Origin: JBGTIS01 sp041745535
GTDB taxonomy: Bacteria > Bacteroidota > Bacteroidia > Cytophagales > Cyclobacteriaceae
DNA: 29,111 nt
NCBI GenBank assembly: GCA_041745535.1
Contig: JBGTIS010000179.1
Coordinates: forward strand, 1 to 29,111
Direction of reading: 5' to 3'
Under the pieces are notes generated by a model, which saw only the letters and a program-made list of their open reading frames with translations, did no database searches and was not told the origin of the DNA. The number at the start of each line of letters is the position of its first letter. The stretch's first letter is position 1. Made by a program: the position numbers and the translations under genes. Below are positions 22,374 through 29,111 of the stretch, piece by piece.

Positions 22374-24113
22374 TTATATATTGCCTCTTTTCTTCTGATC
22401 CGCAATGTATTCGGCCGTCCGCATGGAAAGCGCCAGAATGGTCCAAGTTGGGTTTTTATCGGCATTGGAAACAAAAGGGCCACCGTCGGCCACGAACACA
22501 TTTTTCACTTCATGCGACTGGCAGTTTTTGTTCAGCACCGAAGTTTTGCGGTCGTTCCCCATCCGGGTTACCCCAACCTCATGGATAATTTCCCCTGGAG
22601 CATGAATACCGTAATTGTCTTCTTTCCCGGGCTTATCCCATAATAATGTGCCGCCCATAGCGTGAATAATTTCCTCGAAAGTATCCTGCATATGCTTCGC
22701 CTGATTAATTTCATAATCGCTCCACTTATAGTTAAAACGAAGTACCGGAATACCCCATTTGTCTACCACGTTCGGATCGATTTCACAATAGTTATTGATA
22801 TCGGCCACCGGCTCACCCCGGCCACTGAACCCAATGGTAGAACCGTAAAAGCGGCGGTAATCCGCTTTTAACTGAGCGCCATAACCGCCCCCGCCCTTGG
22901 TATTGCCATTTCCATTTTTGGCAGGAAATTTACCGTTCAGGCGTTGGATACCTCCCATGAATCCGTAACCAGGCATGCCCATTCCACCCCATATTTCAAT
23001 GTGATAGCCTCGTGGGAAATCCAGTTTTTTGTTGTCCAGCCACCAGGGCACATACAGGTGCATACCGCCGGTGCCATCTTCGTTGTAGCGTTTGCGGTCC
23101 ATGAGTTCAGGAATTACACCACCCAGATCGGCCCCCGTAGAGTCCATCAGGTATTTACCTATCATGTTGTTACTGTTTCCCAGTCCGTTCGGGTGCTGGC
23201 TCGATTTGGAGTTCAGCATCAGGCGGGCCGATTCGCAGGCACTGGCAGCCAGCACTACAATTTTCGCGTTGACCTGGTATTCCTCTCCATCGTCTTTATT
23301 TACATACGAAACGCCGGTAGCCAAACCTTCGCTATTGGTAATTATTTCACGGGCCATGGCATTGGGCACAATTTCCAGCAATCCGGTTTTCAGTGCCGGC
23401 GGCAGCAGGACGGAAGGAGAAGAAAAATTAGAATGCGTAGAGCAGCCCCGGTTACACTGCGAACAGTAATGACAGGGAGCCCGGCCATTCAGGGGTTGGG
23501 TCAGAATAGAAAGCCGGGAAGGCAGTACCGGAATATTCAAAGGTCCGCAGGCTTTCTGTGCCATCAATTCATGCGCCCTGGGTTTGGGGGGCGGCATAAA
23601 AATACCGTCGGGTTCATTGTCGAGCCCCAGTGCAGGGTCAAAATTAGCACCATATACACCTACATACTGGTCTACTTTGTCATAATAAGGTTTCAGTTCT
23701 TCGTAGGTAATGGGCCAGTCGTCGCTGTAACCGTCTACCTGTTTTCTGGTAAAATCTTTTGGGCCAAACCGAAGCGAAATCCGGCCCCAGTGATTAGTAC
23801 GCCCACCCAGCATGCGCGAACGAAACCAGCCAAATTCGGTACCACCCACGGTAGTATAAGGTTCACCTTCAATGTTCCAGCCCCCGTAAGCGGCATCAAA
23901 TTCGCCAAACGGGCGGTGGGTATTGGCCCCTCTTCTGGGCGACTGGTAGGGCCATTTGAACATATCTCCTTTCGCGGAATCGAACATGGGTCCGGCTTCC
24001 AGCATCACCACGCTGGCCCCGGCTTCTGTCAGCACTTTGGCAGCCATTCCGCCGCCTGCACCAGAACCTACCACACATACATCGTAAGTTTTAGAGCTTT
24101 TCTTTATTTGCAT
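22374..24113 (-). CDS. GMC-family FAD-dependent oxidoreductase (gluconate 2-dehydrogenase large-subunit-like)
   Basis: A 579-residue GMC flavoprotein. The FAD-binding motif VVGSGAGGGMAAKVLTEAGA starts at residue 14, followed by LEAGP. SRMLGGRTNHWG is the second FAD-contacting segment, and the C-terminal GMC domain ends with HEVGVTRMG and VFVADGGPFVSNADKNPTW. A cysteine-rich insert (CHYCSQCNRGC, near 217-227) matches the gluconate/2-keto-gluconate dehydrogenase subgroup, where it may bind a metal or Fe-S cluster. No signal peptide is visible, so export likely depends on the Tat-bearing subunit 3 encoded two genes downstream. The expected reaction is oxidation of a sugar or sugar-acid hydroxyl with electrons passed to a cytochrome or quinone. 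Confidence 0.9.
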   Translation of the reverse strand: MQIKKSSKTYDVCVVGSGAGGGMAAKVLTEAGASVVMLEAGPMFDSAKGDMFKWPYQSPRRGANTHRPFGEFDAAYGGWNIEGEPYTTVGGTEFGWFRSRMLGGRTNHWGRISLRFGPKDFTRKQVDGYSDDWPITYEELKPYYDKVDQYVGVYGANFDPALGLDNEPDGIFMPPPKPRAHELMAQKACGPLNIPVLPSRLSILTQPLNGRAPCHYCSQCNRGCSTHSNFSSPSVLLPPALKTGLLEIVPNAMAREIITNSEGLATGVSYVNKDDGEEYQVNAKIVVLAASACESARLMLNSKSSQHPNGLGNSNNMIGKYLMDSTGADLGGVIPELMDRKRYNEDGTGGMHLYVPWWLDNKKLDFPRGYHIEIWGGMGMPGYGFMGGIQRLNGKFPAKNGNGNTKGGGGYGAQLKADYRRFYGSTIGFSGRGEPVADINNYCEIDPNVVDKWGIPVLRFNYKWSDYEINQAKHMQDTFEEIIHAMGGTLLWDKPGKEDNYGIHAPGEIIHEVGVTRMGNDRKTSVLNKNCQSHEVKNVFVADGGPFVSNADKNPTWTILALSMRTAEYIADQKKRGNI

Positions 24114-24403
24114 ACATTTTTTTAGGAAAAGTATTAATGATTAGCCTGCAAGACAAGTAAAAATTCAAAAGAAAATAGTTTAGATAAAAACTAAATAAAC
24201 CATATTTTTTATCGAATCAATCTTTTCAATTTAACAATAAAAACTTTTGTAAATTCTTTTAAAAATTTTTTATTAATACGTGAATATTACTAAAGTTAAA
24301 AAATTTTACGGAGAAAAGAGTTAATCGCCAGGAAGTAAATTTGGTATAGACTTCTTCAAATACAATTGTTGGTATTAAACACCGATTGCAGCTTTATTTT
24401 TCT
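24114..24403. other. AT-rich intergenic region with no recognised gene
   Basis: These 290 bases separate the GMC gene start from the stop of the barrel protein, both on the minus strand. They must hold the GMC promoter, but no clean TAnnTTTG box was found; TTTG with TAATCATT about 22 bases on is only a weak candidate. No open frame of note and no strong hairpin were seen. Confidence 0.5.
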
Positions 24404-25855
24404 CTATTGAGTAAACCCAAAACGATAATGAAGGGAAAGAAAAACACCCAAATTAAGTAGCTTTATCTCACCGGCGCCTACCCCTGACAAAGGGATTTTC
24501 ACGAAAGGATTTGCCTGAAAAGCCCATTTGTTTCCAATAGCTCTTTCGTACCCTGCTGAGAGGTTAAAGATTTGAAAGTAATGTTGATTTTTGTTTTTTA
24601 CCTCATAACCCTTGTAGGGGCTGTGCGCATAACTTTTATACACGTAATTGTACTTCTCGTTAAGCATTAAATAAGAAGACAAACCCGAGCTTATAAAAAA
24701 CCTGTTTTTCTTTTTCTGAAGCACATAAACTTTAATATCCAAAGGAATATCCACAATTTTACATTGACCTTGGATGTTATCAGGTTTGTCGTATTTATTC
24801 CAGAAACCAGGATAAGGGGGTTTATAACCCTCTACCCCTGCTGTGTACAGCGAGTTTGTAAAAATAAGACCGGTATTCAGGCTTGCATGTCGCCATATAA
24901 AAAATTCCAGCCCTATTCCGGTTTTGGTTCCCACCTGTGTGATGGGCGAAGCATTTACATTGCTGAGATCGGGCGAAAACGCAAAACTCAACCCCCACCT
25001 TGGATACGGTTTTAATGGGTTTACAATTTCATTAACAGCCATATGCCCATCGGCTGCTGACATGGATGTATGCTGAGGGATAAAACTGATTTTACCCATA
25101 TGCTGAGAAAACAAAGGTTCGGCCAAAGGCTGCCCGCTTACCAGGCTGATCTGCTGACTGAAATCTTCGGTAGAGAAATAATAAGCGGCAGATTGGCTAC
25201 TATCATCCAACCGATTGTCTTTTCTCGTATTTTCGGAAGTTTCCTTGTAAAGTAAAGATTGGGTGGCTTCTTCGGTCTCTTTCTGATCAGTTAGTTTTTC
25301 AGCCGCTTCCTCGTTACTTGTTGCGGACTGGGTTGCTGAAAAATTACCGCTGGCAGATTTAGAGGCGCTATCCTGTTGCCGGGTTTCAGATTTATTATCG
25401 TTCTCTATGCTATCTGTATTGGTGTTGTTTAGGTCAGAAAGCTTATTTGCTGAAGCAGAGGCTGGTTCTTCTGACAGGGTTTCAGGCGCATGGTTGTATG
25501 CTGTATCCGTTTGAACAGGCGGGTTGGCAGAGGGGGCACCACCGTTTTCAGCTGTTCTTTCCGGATTGGATTCGTCTTCAGCGTCAGCTTTATTTTCAAC
25601 CGGCTCTTTATTGGTATGGGCAACTCTGGTTTCCGAAGCAGTGCCAGGCCAGAAATACCAGGTAGTGATCGCGATGAGTGAAATCAATAAAATGACAGAT
25701 ATAGCAATAGTTTTACCATTCAGAAACGGGCTTTTGCCGGGCTTTCCTAATTTGGCGCTCATTTTCTTCCATGCCTGCGGATTATACGGAATATTTTCGT
25801 TGGCCGCGGCTTTCTTAAAAAAATCATCAAATTCCTGATCACTCATACCTTTCAT
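24404..25855 (-). CDS. Putative anti-sigma / outer-membrane-type beta-barrel fusion
   Basis: The 483-residue protein has three parts. A cytoplasmic N-terminus (1-48, SDQEFDDFFKKAAANENIPY) resembles the sigma-binding start of Bacteroidota anti-sigma-like proteins. A single transmembrane helix follows at about 49-69 (IAISVILLISLIAITTWYFW). Next comes a long low-complexity Glu/Ser/Asn/Thr linker (about 72-225). The C-terminal 200 residues alternate hydrophobic and polar residues in short strands ending LHYRFGFTQ, like PorT-type eight-strand barrels. The gene overlaps the ECF sigma stop, so the two are co-translated. A start at residue 4 (25846) is also possible. Anti-sigma action is inferred from position and layout. 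Confidence 0.7.
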   Translation of the reverse strand: MKGMSDQEFDDFFKKAAANENIPYNPQAWKKMSAKLGKPGKSPFLNGKTIAISVILLISLIAITTWYFWPGTASETRVAHTNKEPVENKADAEDESNPERTAENGGAPSANPPVQTDTAYNHAPETLSEEPASASANKLSDLNNTNTDSIENDNKSETRQQDSASKSASGNFSATQSATSNEEAAEKLTDQKETEEATQSLLYKETSENTRKDNRLDDSSQSAAYYFSTEDFSQQISLVSGQPLAEPLFSQHMGKISFIPQHTSMSAADGHMAVNEIVNPLKPYPRWGLSFAFSPDLSNVNASPITQVGTKTGIGLEFFIWRHASLNTGLIFTNSLYTAGVEGYKPPYPGFWNKYDKPDNIQGQCKIVDIPLDIKVYVLQKKKNRFFISSGLSSYLMLNEKYNYVYKSYAHSPYKGYEVKNKNQHYFQIFNLSAGYERAIGNKWAFQANPFVKIPLSGVGAGEIKLLNLGVFLSLHYRFGFTQ

Positions 25856-26408
25856 AAATTTCCTTATGATTTTTTTTTAGCATCAGTTTCAGTTTCTCCC
25901 TGGCCCTGGACAAACCTGACTTTGACGCTCCTACCGAAATATGTAATAATTCTGCTATTTCCTCATGGGTATAGCCATCAATTACAAACAAATTGAATAT
26001 GGTTCTGTAACTGGGCGATAACTCCTGCACTAACTTTATAATTTCCTGGTAACTTAACTGGCTCAAAATTTTCGATTCTATACCCAGATGGTAAGCTTCT
26101 TCAATTTGCTGATGATTGTTATGGTGTTTCCAGTTTTTCTTAAAATTGTTAATGGATGTATTAATCAGAATTCTTCGAAACCATGCCCGGAAGGGTTTGG
26201 TGGTATCATAGGTATCAATTTTTTGAAAAACTTTCAGAAAACTATCGTTTAACACCTCTATGGCTTCTTCTTCTTTAGTACTGTAGCGCAAACAAATGCT
26301 CATACCATACCCGTAAAAATGTCGATATAACATTTCCTGGCTGTGCCTGTCTTCCTGCAGACAGCCCCTGATCAGGCTATTCAGATGTTCATCTTGCGCT
26401 GCGCTCAC
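25839..26408 (-). CDS. ECF-type RNA polymerase sigma factor
   Basis: The 189-residue protein has sigma-70 region 2 (about 20-90; LYRHFYGYGMSICLRYSTKEEEAIEVLNDSFLKVF, then PFRAWFRRILINTSINNF) and region 4 (about 125-180; LSPSYRTIFNLFVIDGYTHEEIAELLHISVGASKSGLSRAREKLK), with no region 1 or 3, as in ECF sigmas. The start is a GTG at 26408 because no ATG fits before region 2. It overlaps the putative anti-sigma gene by 17 bases. The layout predicts an envelope-responsive, probably self-activating unit, with target promoters unknown. Confidence 0.92.
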   Translation of the reverse strand: MSAAQDEHLNSLIRGCLQEDRHSQEMLYRHFYGYGMSICLRYSTKEEEAIEVLNDSFLKVFQKIDTYDTTKPFRAWFRRILINTSINNFKKNWKHHNNHQQIEEAYHLGIESKILSQLSYQEIIKLVQELSPSYRTIFNLFVIDGYTHEEIAELLHISVGASKSGLSRAREKLKLMLKKNHKEIYERYE

Positions 26409-26432
26409 GCGGTGTGGTTTTAATTCCTATTA

Positions 26433-26455
26433 CAACCCTTTTTAATAAAGGGTTG
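26433..26455. other. Perfect hairpin upstream of the sigma gene
   Basis: CAACCCTTT (26433-26441) and AAAGGGTTG (26447-26455) form a perfect 9-bp stem with a TTAAT loop, 25 bases before the sigma start codon on the minus strand. Neither side has a T tract, so it is more likely a leader structure or protein-binding palindrome than a terminator. Confidence 0.45.
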
Positions 26456-26520
26456 CCTGAATATATAATGTTTTAAATCTTGATAAAACAAATATTTAAA
26501 AACAAATACTATACAGTACC

Positions 26521-26551
26521 TTGTAAAACATAGTACTTATTGCTATATTTA
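26521..26551 (+). promoter_or_regulatory. Possible promoter of the small membrane protein, with flanking inverted repeat
   Basis: TTG at 26521-26523, 20 bases, then TATATTTA at 26544-26551 gives a fair match to the Bacteroidota promoter (7 of 8 at -7). TACTAT (26507-26512) and ATAGTA (26530-26535), together with AGTAC/GTACT arms, surround the -33 side and could be an operator. Confidence 0.35.
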
Positions 26552-26572
26552 CCTTTCAAAAAGCAAAATCCT

Positions 26573-26962
26573 ATGGATATTCACCGACGAATTTTAGGAA
26601 TTATTTATCTTGTACTGGGCCTGATTGAACTTTTCTCCCTGATACTGGGCACCCTCATTTTTTCAATTGTATTTATTACAGATCCCGATGAAATACGGGA
26701 ATTCTTTGAACTGCCGGCTTTGTTCAGAATGGTGCTTGGCGCTACTATTATATGCGTAGTACTGTTAATCAGCCTGCCATCCATCATTATCGGATCAGGG
26801 CTGCTGTATCGTAAATCATGGGCCGAAAAAGCCGTGCTGGTACTGGGTTGTGTGTATCTGTTTTTCCCCATGGTGGGTACCCTGCTGGGCATTTATACCA
26901 TAATTATTGAATTTGTTCGGCAGGAGCACGTAAAAAAAGAATCAGAATTGAATACAGCCTAG
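26573..26962 (+). CDS. Small integral membrane protein, unknown function
   Basis: From the ATG at 26573 the product has 129 residues, most of them hydrophobic, with about three to four transmembrane helices (LGIIYLVLGLIELFSLILGTLIFSIVF, MVLGATIICVVLLISLPSIIIGSGLL, and AVLVLGCVYLFFPMVGTLLGIYTIIIEF) and a charged C-terminal tail EHVKKESELN. I do not recognise a named family. The GSGLLYRKSWAEKAV segment is reminiscent of small Bacteroidota membrane proteins that repeat a G-x-G-L-L-x-x-K-x-W-A motif. It is transcribed away from the ECF sigma operon and may be one of its targets, but nothing proves that. Confidence 0.7.
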   Translation: MDIHRRILGIIYLVLGLIELFSLILGTLIFSIVFITDPDEIREFFELPALFRMVLGATIICVVLLISLPSIIIGSGLLYRKSWAEKAVLVLGCVYLFFPMVGTLLGIYTIIIEFVRQEHVKKESELNTA

Positions 26963-27138
26963 TGCCATAAAAGATTGAATTATATTGGACTCCACCCTTA
27001 CAAACGTTTTCAGAAATTCTCGCCTTTTGAAGTTACCTTTTCCTTTATTTATTTACCAATAAATACCAGCTTGCTTATTCAGGCTTTTTGTCGTAAATTA
27101 ATTTTCTAATATATAAGAAAAATTATATTAATTCTGTG

Positions 27139-27146
27139 TATTTTAG
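27139..27146 (+). promoter_or_regulatory. Promoter box shared with the exported enzyme cluster
   Basis: TATTTTAG followed by CGACACCACT here matches TATTTTAG followed by TAGCACCACT at 6004-6021. Both lie 26-28 bases before an ATG. No clear -33 TTTG is present here. Confidence 0.4.
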
Positions 27147-27172
27147 CGACACCACTTAATACTAACCATTAT

Positions 27173-27961
27173 ATGAAACCTCAATATTTCCTACTCATGG
27201 TGGCCATGATGTATGCATCAGTTGGCCCCACCCACGGTCAGATTCTGAACAGAATCAAAAACAAAATAGACAACAAAATAGAAGAAAAAGTTGACGACAA
27301 AATTGACGAGGCGTTTGGTATAAAGAAAAAAACCAGCGAATCGGCACCCAACGATAATTCTTCATCAGAAAGTTCCAAAAGCAATACCGGCGGAGCCGGC
27401 CTGATTTCTACCCCGCCGGATGTGAATCAGAACCTGAGCGATGCCGAGAATTCATTTAAATCGTCTAATTACGGGGAAGCCCGATACGCCTTGCAGCAGG
27501 CGATGCTGGGCGTGGAAATGGAAATTGGCCAGCAAATTCTGAAATCGCTGCCCGATGCCATCAGTGGATTGAACAAAGATGAAAGTGCCGACCAGGTAAC
27601 CAGTACCGGCTGGGGCTGGGCCGGTCTTACCATTGCCCGCACCTATACCGGAGGCGACAAAGAATTTAAAGTAACCATCGCCAATAATTCTGTCTGGATG
27701 TCGGCCGTGAATATGTATTTTACCAATGCTGGCTATTCGCAAACCACCGGAGGTGAACAGGATTGGAAACAAACCAAAGTACAGGGTAACCGTGCCATTA
27801 TAGAATTTGACGAATCAAGCGGTTATAAGTTGAGCGTTCCGGTGGGCCAAACCTCGATCGTAGTATACGAAGGGGTGAACTTCGCCACTGAAACCGACAT
27901 GATGAATGCTGCCGAGGCAATCAAAATCGACGACATCAAAGCCCGGCTTGGCGAGCAATAG
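27173..27961 (+). CDS. Secreted protein of unknown function, paralogue 1
   Basis: A 262-residue protein with a Sec signal peptide (about 1-23, ending PTHGQ). A short repetitive charged helix follows (RIKNKIDNKIEEKVDDKIDE, about 27-46), then a Ser/Asn-rich linker (about 55-85). The C-terminal domain (about 88-262) starts NLSDAENSFKSSNYGEARYA and matches the next gene through the same helix-rich start (LQQAMLGVEMEIGQQILKSLP) and a beta-rich end. I recognise no named family. The mature protein is presumably periplasmic or surface-exposed. The charged repeat helix and linker are absent from its neighbour, so this copy has an added N-terminal spacer. Confidence 0.75.
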   Translation: MKPQYFLLMVAMMYASVGPTHGQILNRIKNKIDNKIEEKVDDKIDEAFGIKKKTSESAPNDNSSSESSKSNTGGAGLISTPPDVNQNLSDAENSFKSSNYGEARYALQQAMLGVEMEIGQQILKSLPDAISGLNKDESADQVTSTGWGWAGLTIARTYTGGDKEFKVTIANNSVWMSAVNMYFTNAGYSQTTGGEQDWKQTKVQGNRAIIEFDESSGYKLSVPVGQTSIVVYEGVNFATETDMMNAAEAIKIDDIKARLGEQ

Positions 27962-27999
27962 TTATTTCTTTTTGTTTCTCTACCATAATTTGAACTACC

Positions 28000-28608
28000 A
28001 TGAAAAAAACATATTTATTCGCACTTATACTTCTGGCTTTAACTTTTACTGCCAAAGCGCAGCAGGACTTTTCAAAAAATCTGGCCGATGCCCGTTCTTC
28101 TTACTCCTCCGGTAACCTGGGCGATGCCCGTTTCGCTATGGAGCAAATGTTGCATGAAATTGACATGGCGCTGGGCAAGGAAATATTGAACATGCTCCCC
28201 ATCACCCTGGACGCCCGCCCTGTTAACGAAACTGATGACAATGTGAATGGCGCTGGTGCCGGAATGGCCATGGGCCTTTATGTACACAGAACGTATGGTG
28301 TAGATCCTAAACACGCCGTTGTGGATATCATCAATAATTCACCACTCATTAACTCCATTACCGCCTTGTTTGCTATTCCATTTTTTGGTACCGGCAGCGA
28401 TAGCGATCAGAAAGTTGTTAAAATTCAGGGATATAAATCATTATTGACTAAATCAGAAAATACAGAAGCCGGCACCACCGGATATCAACTACAAATTCCT
28501 TTTAACAATACCTTATTTACCCTGGATATTCAGGATATTTCCGAAGAAAAATTATTGTCTGTGGCAAATTCCTTTCCCCTGGCCAAAATTGGTCAACTGG
28601 CACAATAG
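28000..28608 (+). CDS. Secreted protein of unknown function, paralogue 2
   Basis: A 202-residue protein with a Sec signal peptide (MKKTYLFALILLALTFTAKA). The mature part is the same domain as in the preceding gene: NLADARSSYSSGNLGDARFAMEQ matches NLSDAENSFKSSNYGEARYALQQ, and GKEILNMLP matches GQQILKSLP. Later parts diverge strongly, including a Gly-rich hydrophobic patch (NGAGAGMAMGLYVHRTYG) and a shorter strand region. It lies 38 bases after its paralogue, so they are probably co-transcribed. Function unknown; a tandem duplication is evident. Confidence 0.75.
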   Translation: MKKTYLFALILLALTFTAKAQQDFSKNLADARSSYSSGNLGDARFAMEQMLHEIDMALGKEILNMLPITLDARPVNETDDNVNGAGAGMAMGLYVHRTYGVDPKHAVVDIINNSPLINSITALFAIPFFGTGSDSDQKVVKIQGYKSLLTKSENTEAGTTGYQLQIPFNNTLFTLDIQDISEEKLLSVANSFPLAKIGQLAQ

Positions 28609-28668
28609 CTCAACCCAATAATTTAGATTAGGAAAAGAGGTTGCGGAACAGGTTTCCCCGCTATTTAT

Positions 28669-28676
28669 TAGCTTTG
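28669..28676 (+). promoter_or_regulatory. -7 promoter box of the CsaA-like gene
   Basis: TAGCTTTG matches TAnnTTTG exactly, 20 bases before the ATG at 28697. Confidence 0.4.
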
Positions 28677-28696
28677 TGGCTAAAAGATAAATCCTG

Positions 28697-29035
28697 ATGG
28701 AAAATCATTTAAGCTGGGCTGAATTTATGAAAGTAGAAATGCGGGTGGGCACCGTAATTGCAGCTACCGTATTTAAAGAAGCCAGAAAACCAGCTTACGT
28801 ACTCCAGATTGATTTTGGGAAATTAGGTACTAAAAAGACCTCCGCCCAAATTACCCATTTGTACCAACCGGAAGATCTGATTGGTAAACAGGTAGTGGCC
28901 GTAGTGAACTTCCCTCCCAAACAAATTGCCAATATCATGAGCGAATGCCTGGTATTAGGCGCTGTGGGAGAAAGTGGAGAAGTCACTTTGTTGCAACCAG
29001 GACGTAATACACTTAACGGATTGCGCATTGGATAA
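28697..29035 (+). CDS. csaA: CsaA-type tRNA-binding domain protein
   Basis: A 112-residue single-domain protein with the EMAP-II/Trbp111-type OB fold. It starts with SWAEFMKVEMRVGTVIAA, has PAYVLQIDFGKLGTKKTSAQIT in the middle and the signature GKQVVAVVNFPPKQIANIMSECLVLG, and ends with a PGRNTLNGLRIG loop. Length and order match CsaA, a homodimer that binds tRNA and was reported to have export-chaperone activity in Bacillus. It is a common stand-alone gene in Bacteroidota, and the upstream secreted genes are probably unrelated. The remaining 76 bases of the window after its stop show nothing. Confidence 0.92.
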   Translation: MENHLSWAEFMKVEMRVGTVIAATVFKEARKPAYVLQIDFGKLGTKKTSAQITHLYQPEDLIGKQVVAVVNFPPKQIANIMSECLVLGAVGESGEVTLLQPGRNTLNGLRIG

Positions 29036-29111
29036 TAATTGCCAGAAAATCAAAACCTGTTTTTGAATCATTTGTTAACAGCAATTGTATGTAGAGTTTT
29101 AAGCTGCAATA

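Noticed and set aside
22944..24125. 393-residue plus-strand frame opposite the GMC gene
   Set aside because: The minus strand encodes a fully conserved GMC flavoprotein; the antisense frame has no recognisable domain and is a codon-bias shadow.

Overview
The window looks like a chromosomal segment of a Bacteroidota bacterium (Cytophagia/Chitinophagia-like). The evidence is several upstream boxes of the Bacteroidota type (TAnnTTTG at -7), a TonB-dependent receptor with a carboxypeptidase-regulatory-like N-terminus, M56/BlaI genes, an ECF sigma factor followed by a membrane-anchored beta-barrel partner, and weak Shine-Dalgarno sites. No rRNA, tRNA or CRISPR array was seen.

Positions 1-5000 form a visibly AT-rich accessory island with every gene on the minus strand. 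In transcription order it holds a DUF433/DUF5615 toxin-antitoxin pair, a lone MNT-type nucleotidyltransferase, a DNA cytosine-5 methyltransferase, a large protein with two GHKL ATPase domains (N-terminal MutL/MORC-like, C-terminal histidine-kinase-like) joined by a coiled coil, and the first codons of a response-regulator receiver protein. The receiver is cut by what appears to be the end of an IS256-family element whose transposase begins at 72 and runs off the window. This methylase / dual-ATPase / receiver operon is the most striking candidate system here. Positions 5000-5900 hold a strong hairpin and a small PAS protein.

Positions 6040-12067 (+) are a compact set of exported metabolic enzymes: a Tat-like, SelA-fold PLP enzyme with an extra C-terminal beta domain, two tandem signal-peptide-bearing amidohydrolases, and a lipoprotein sorbosone-dehydrogenase-like beta-propeller fused to cytochrome c. 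I infer periplasmic breakdown of an amino- or acylamino-sugar acid. A convergent TonB-dependent receptor (12133-14430, -) follows, with a DtxR/MntR-like palindrome upstream, then a GC-rich multi-branched palindromic element. Next is an M56 peptidase fused to BamA-like POTRA domains, with a BlaI regulator behind it.

Positions 16734-20675 are a tetronate (erythronate/threonate-type) module: four-carbon acid sugar kinase (-), divergent from a DenD-like dehydrogenase and a GntP permease (+). Positions 20747-24113 (-) are a GMC oxidoreductase, a DUF1835 protein and a Tat-lipoprotein gluconate 2-dehydrogenase subunit 3. These two blocks and the exported cluster share a theme of sugar-acid oxidation and uptake. 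The right end has an ECF sigma factor with a putative anti-sigma/beta-barrel protein, a small membrane protein, two paralogous secreted proteins of unknown function, and a CsaA-like tRNA-binding protein.
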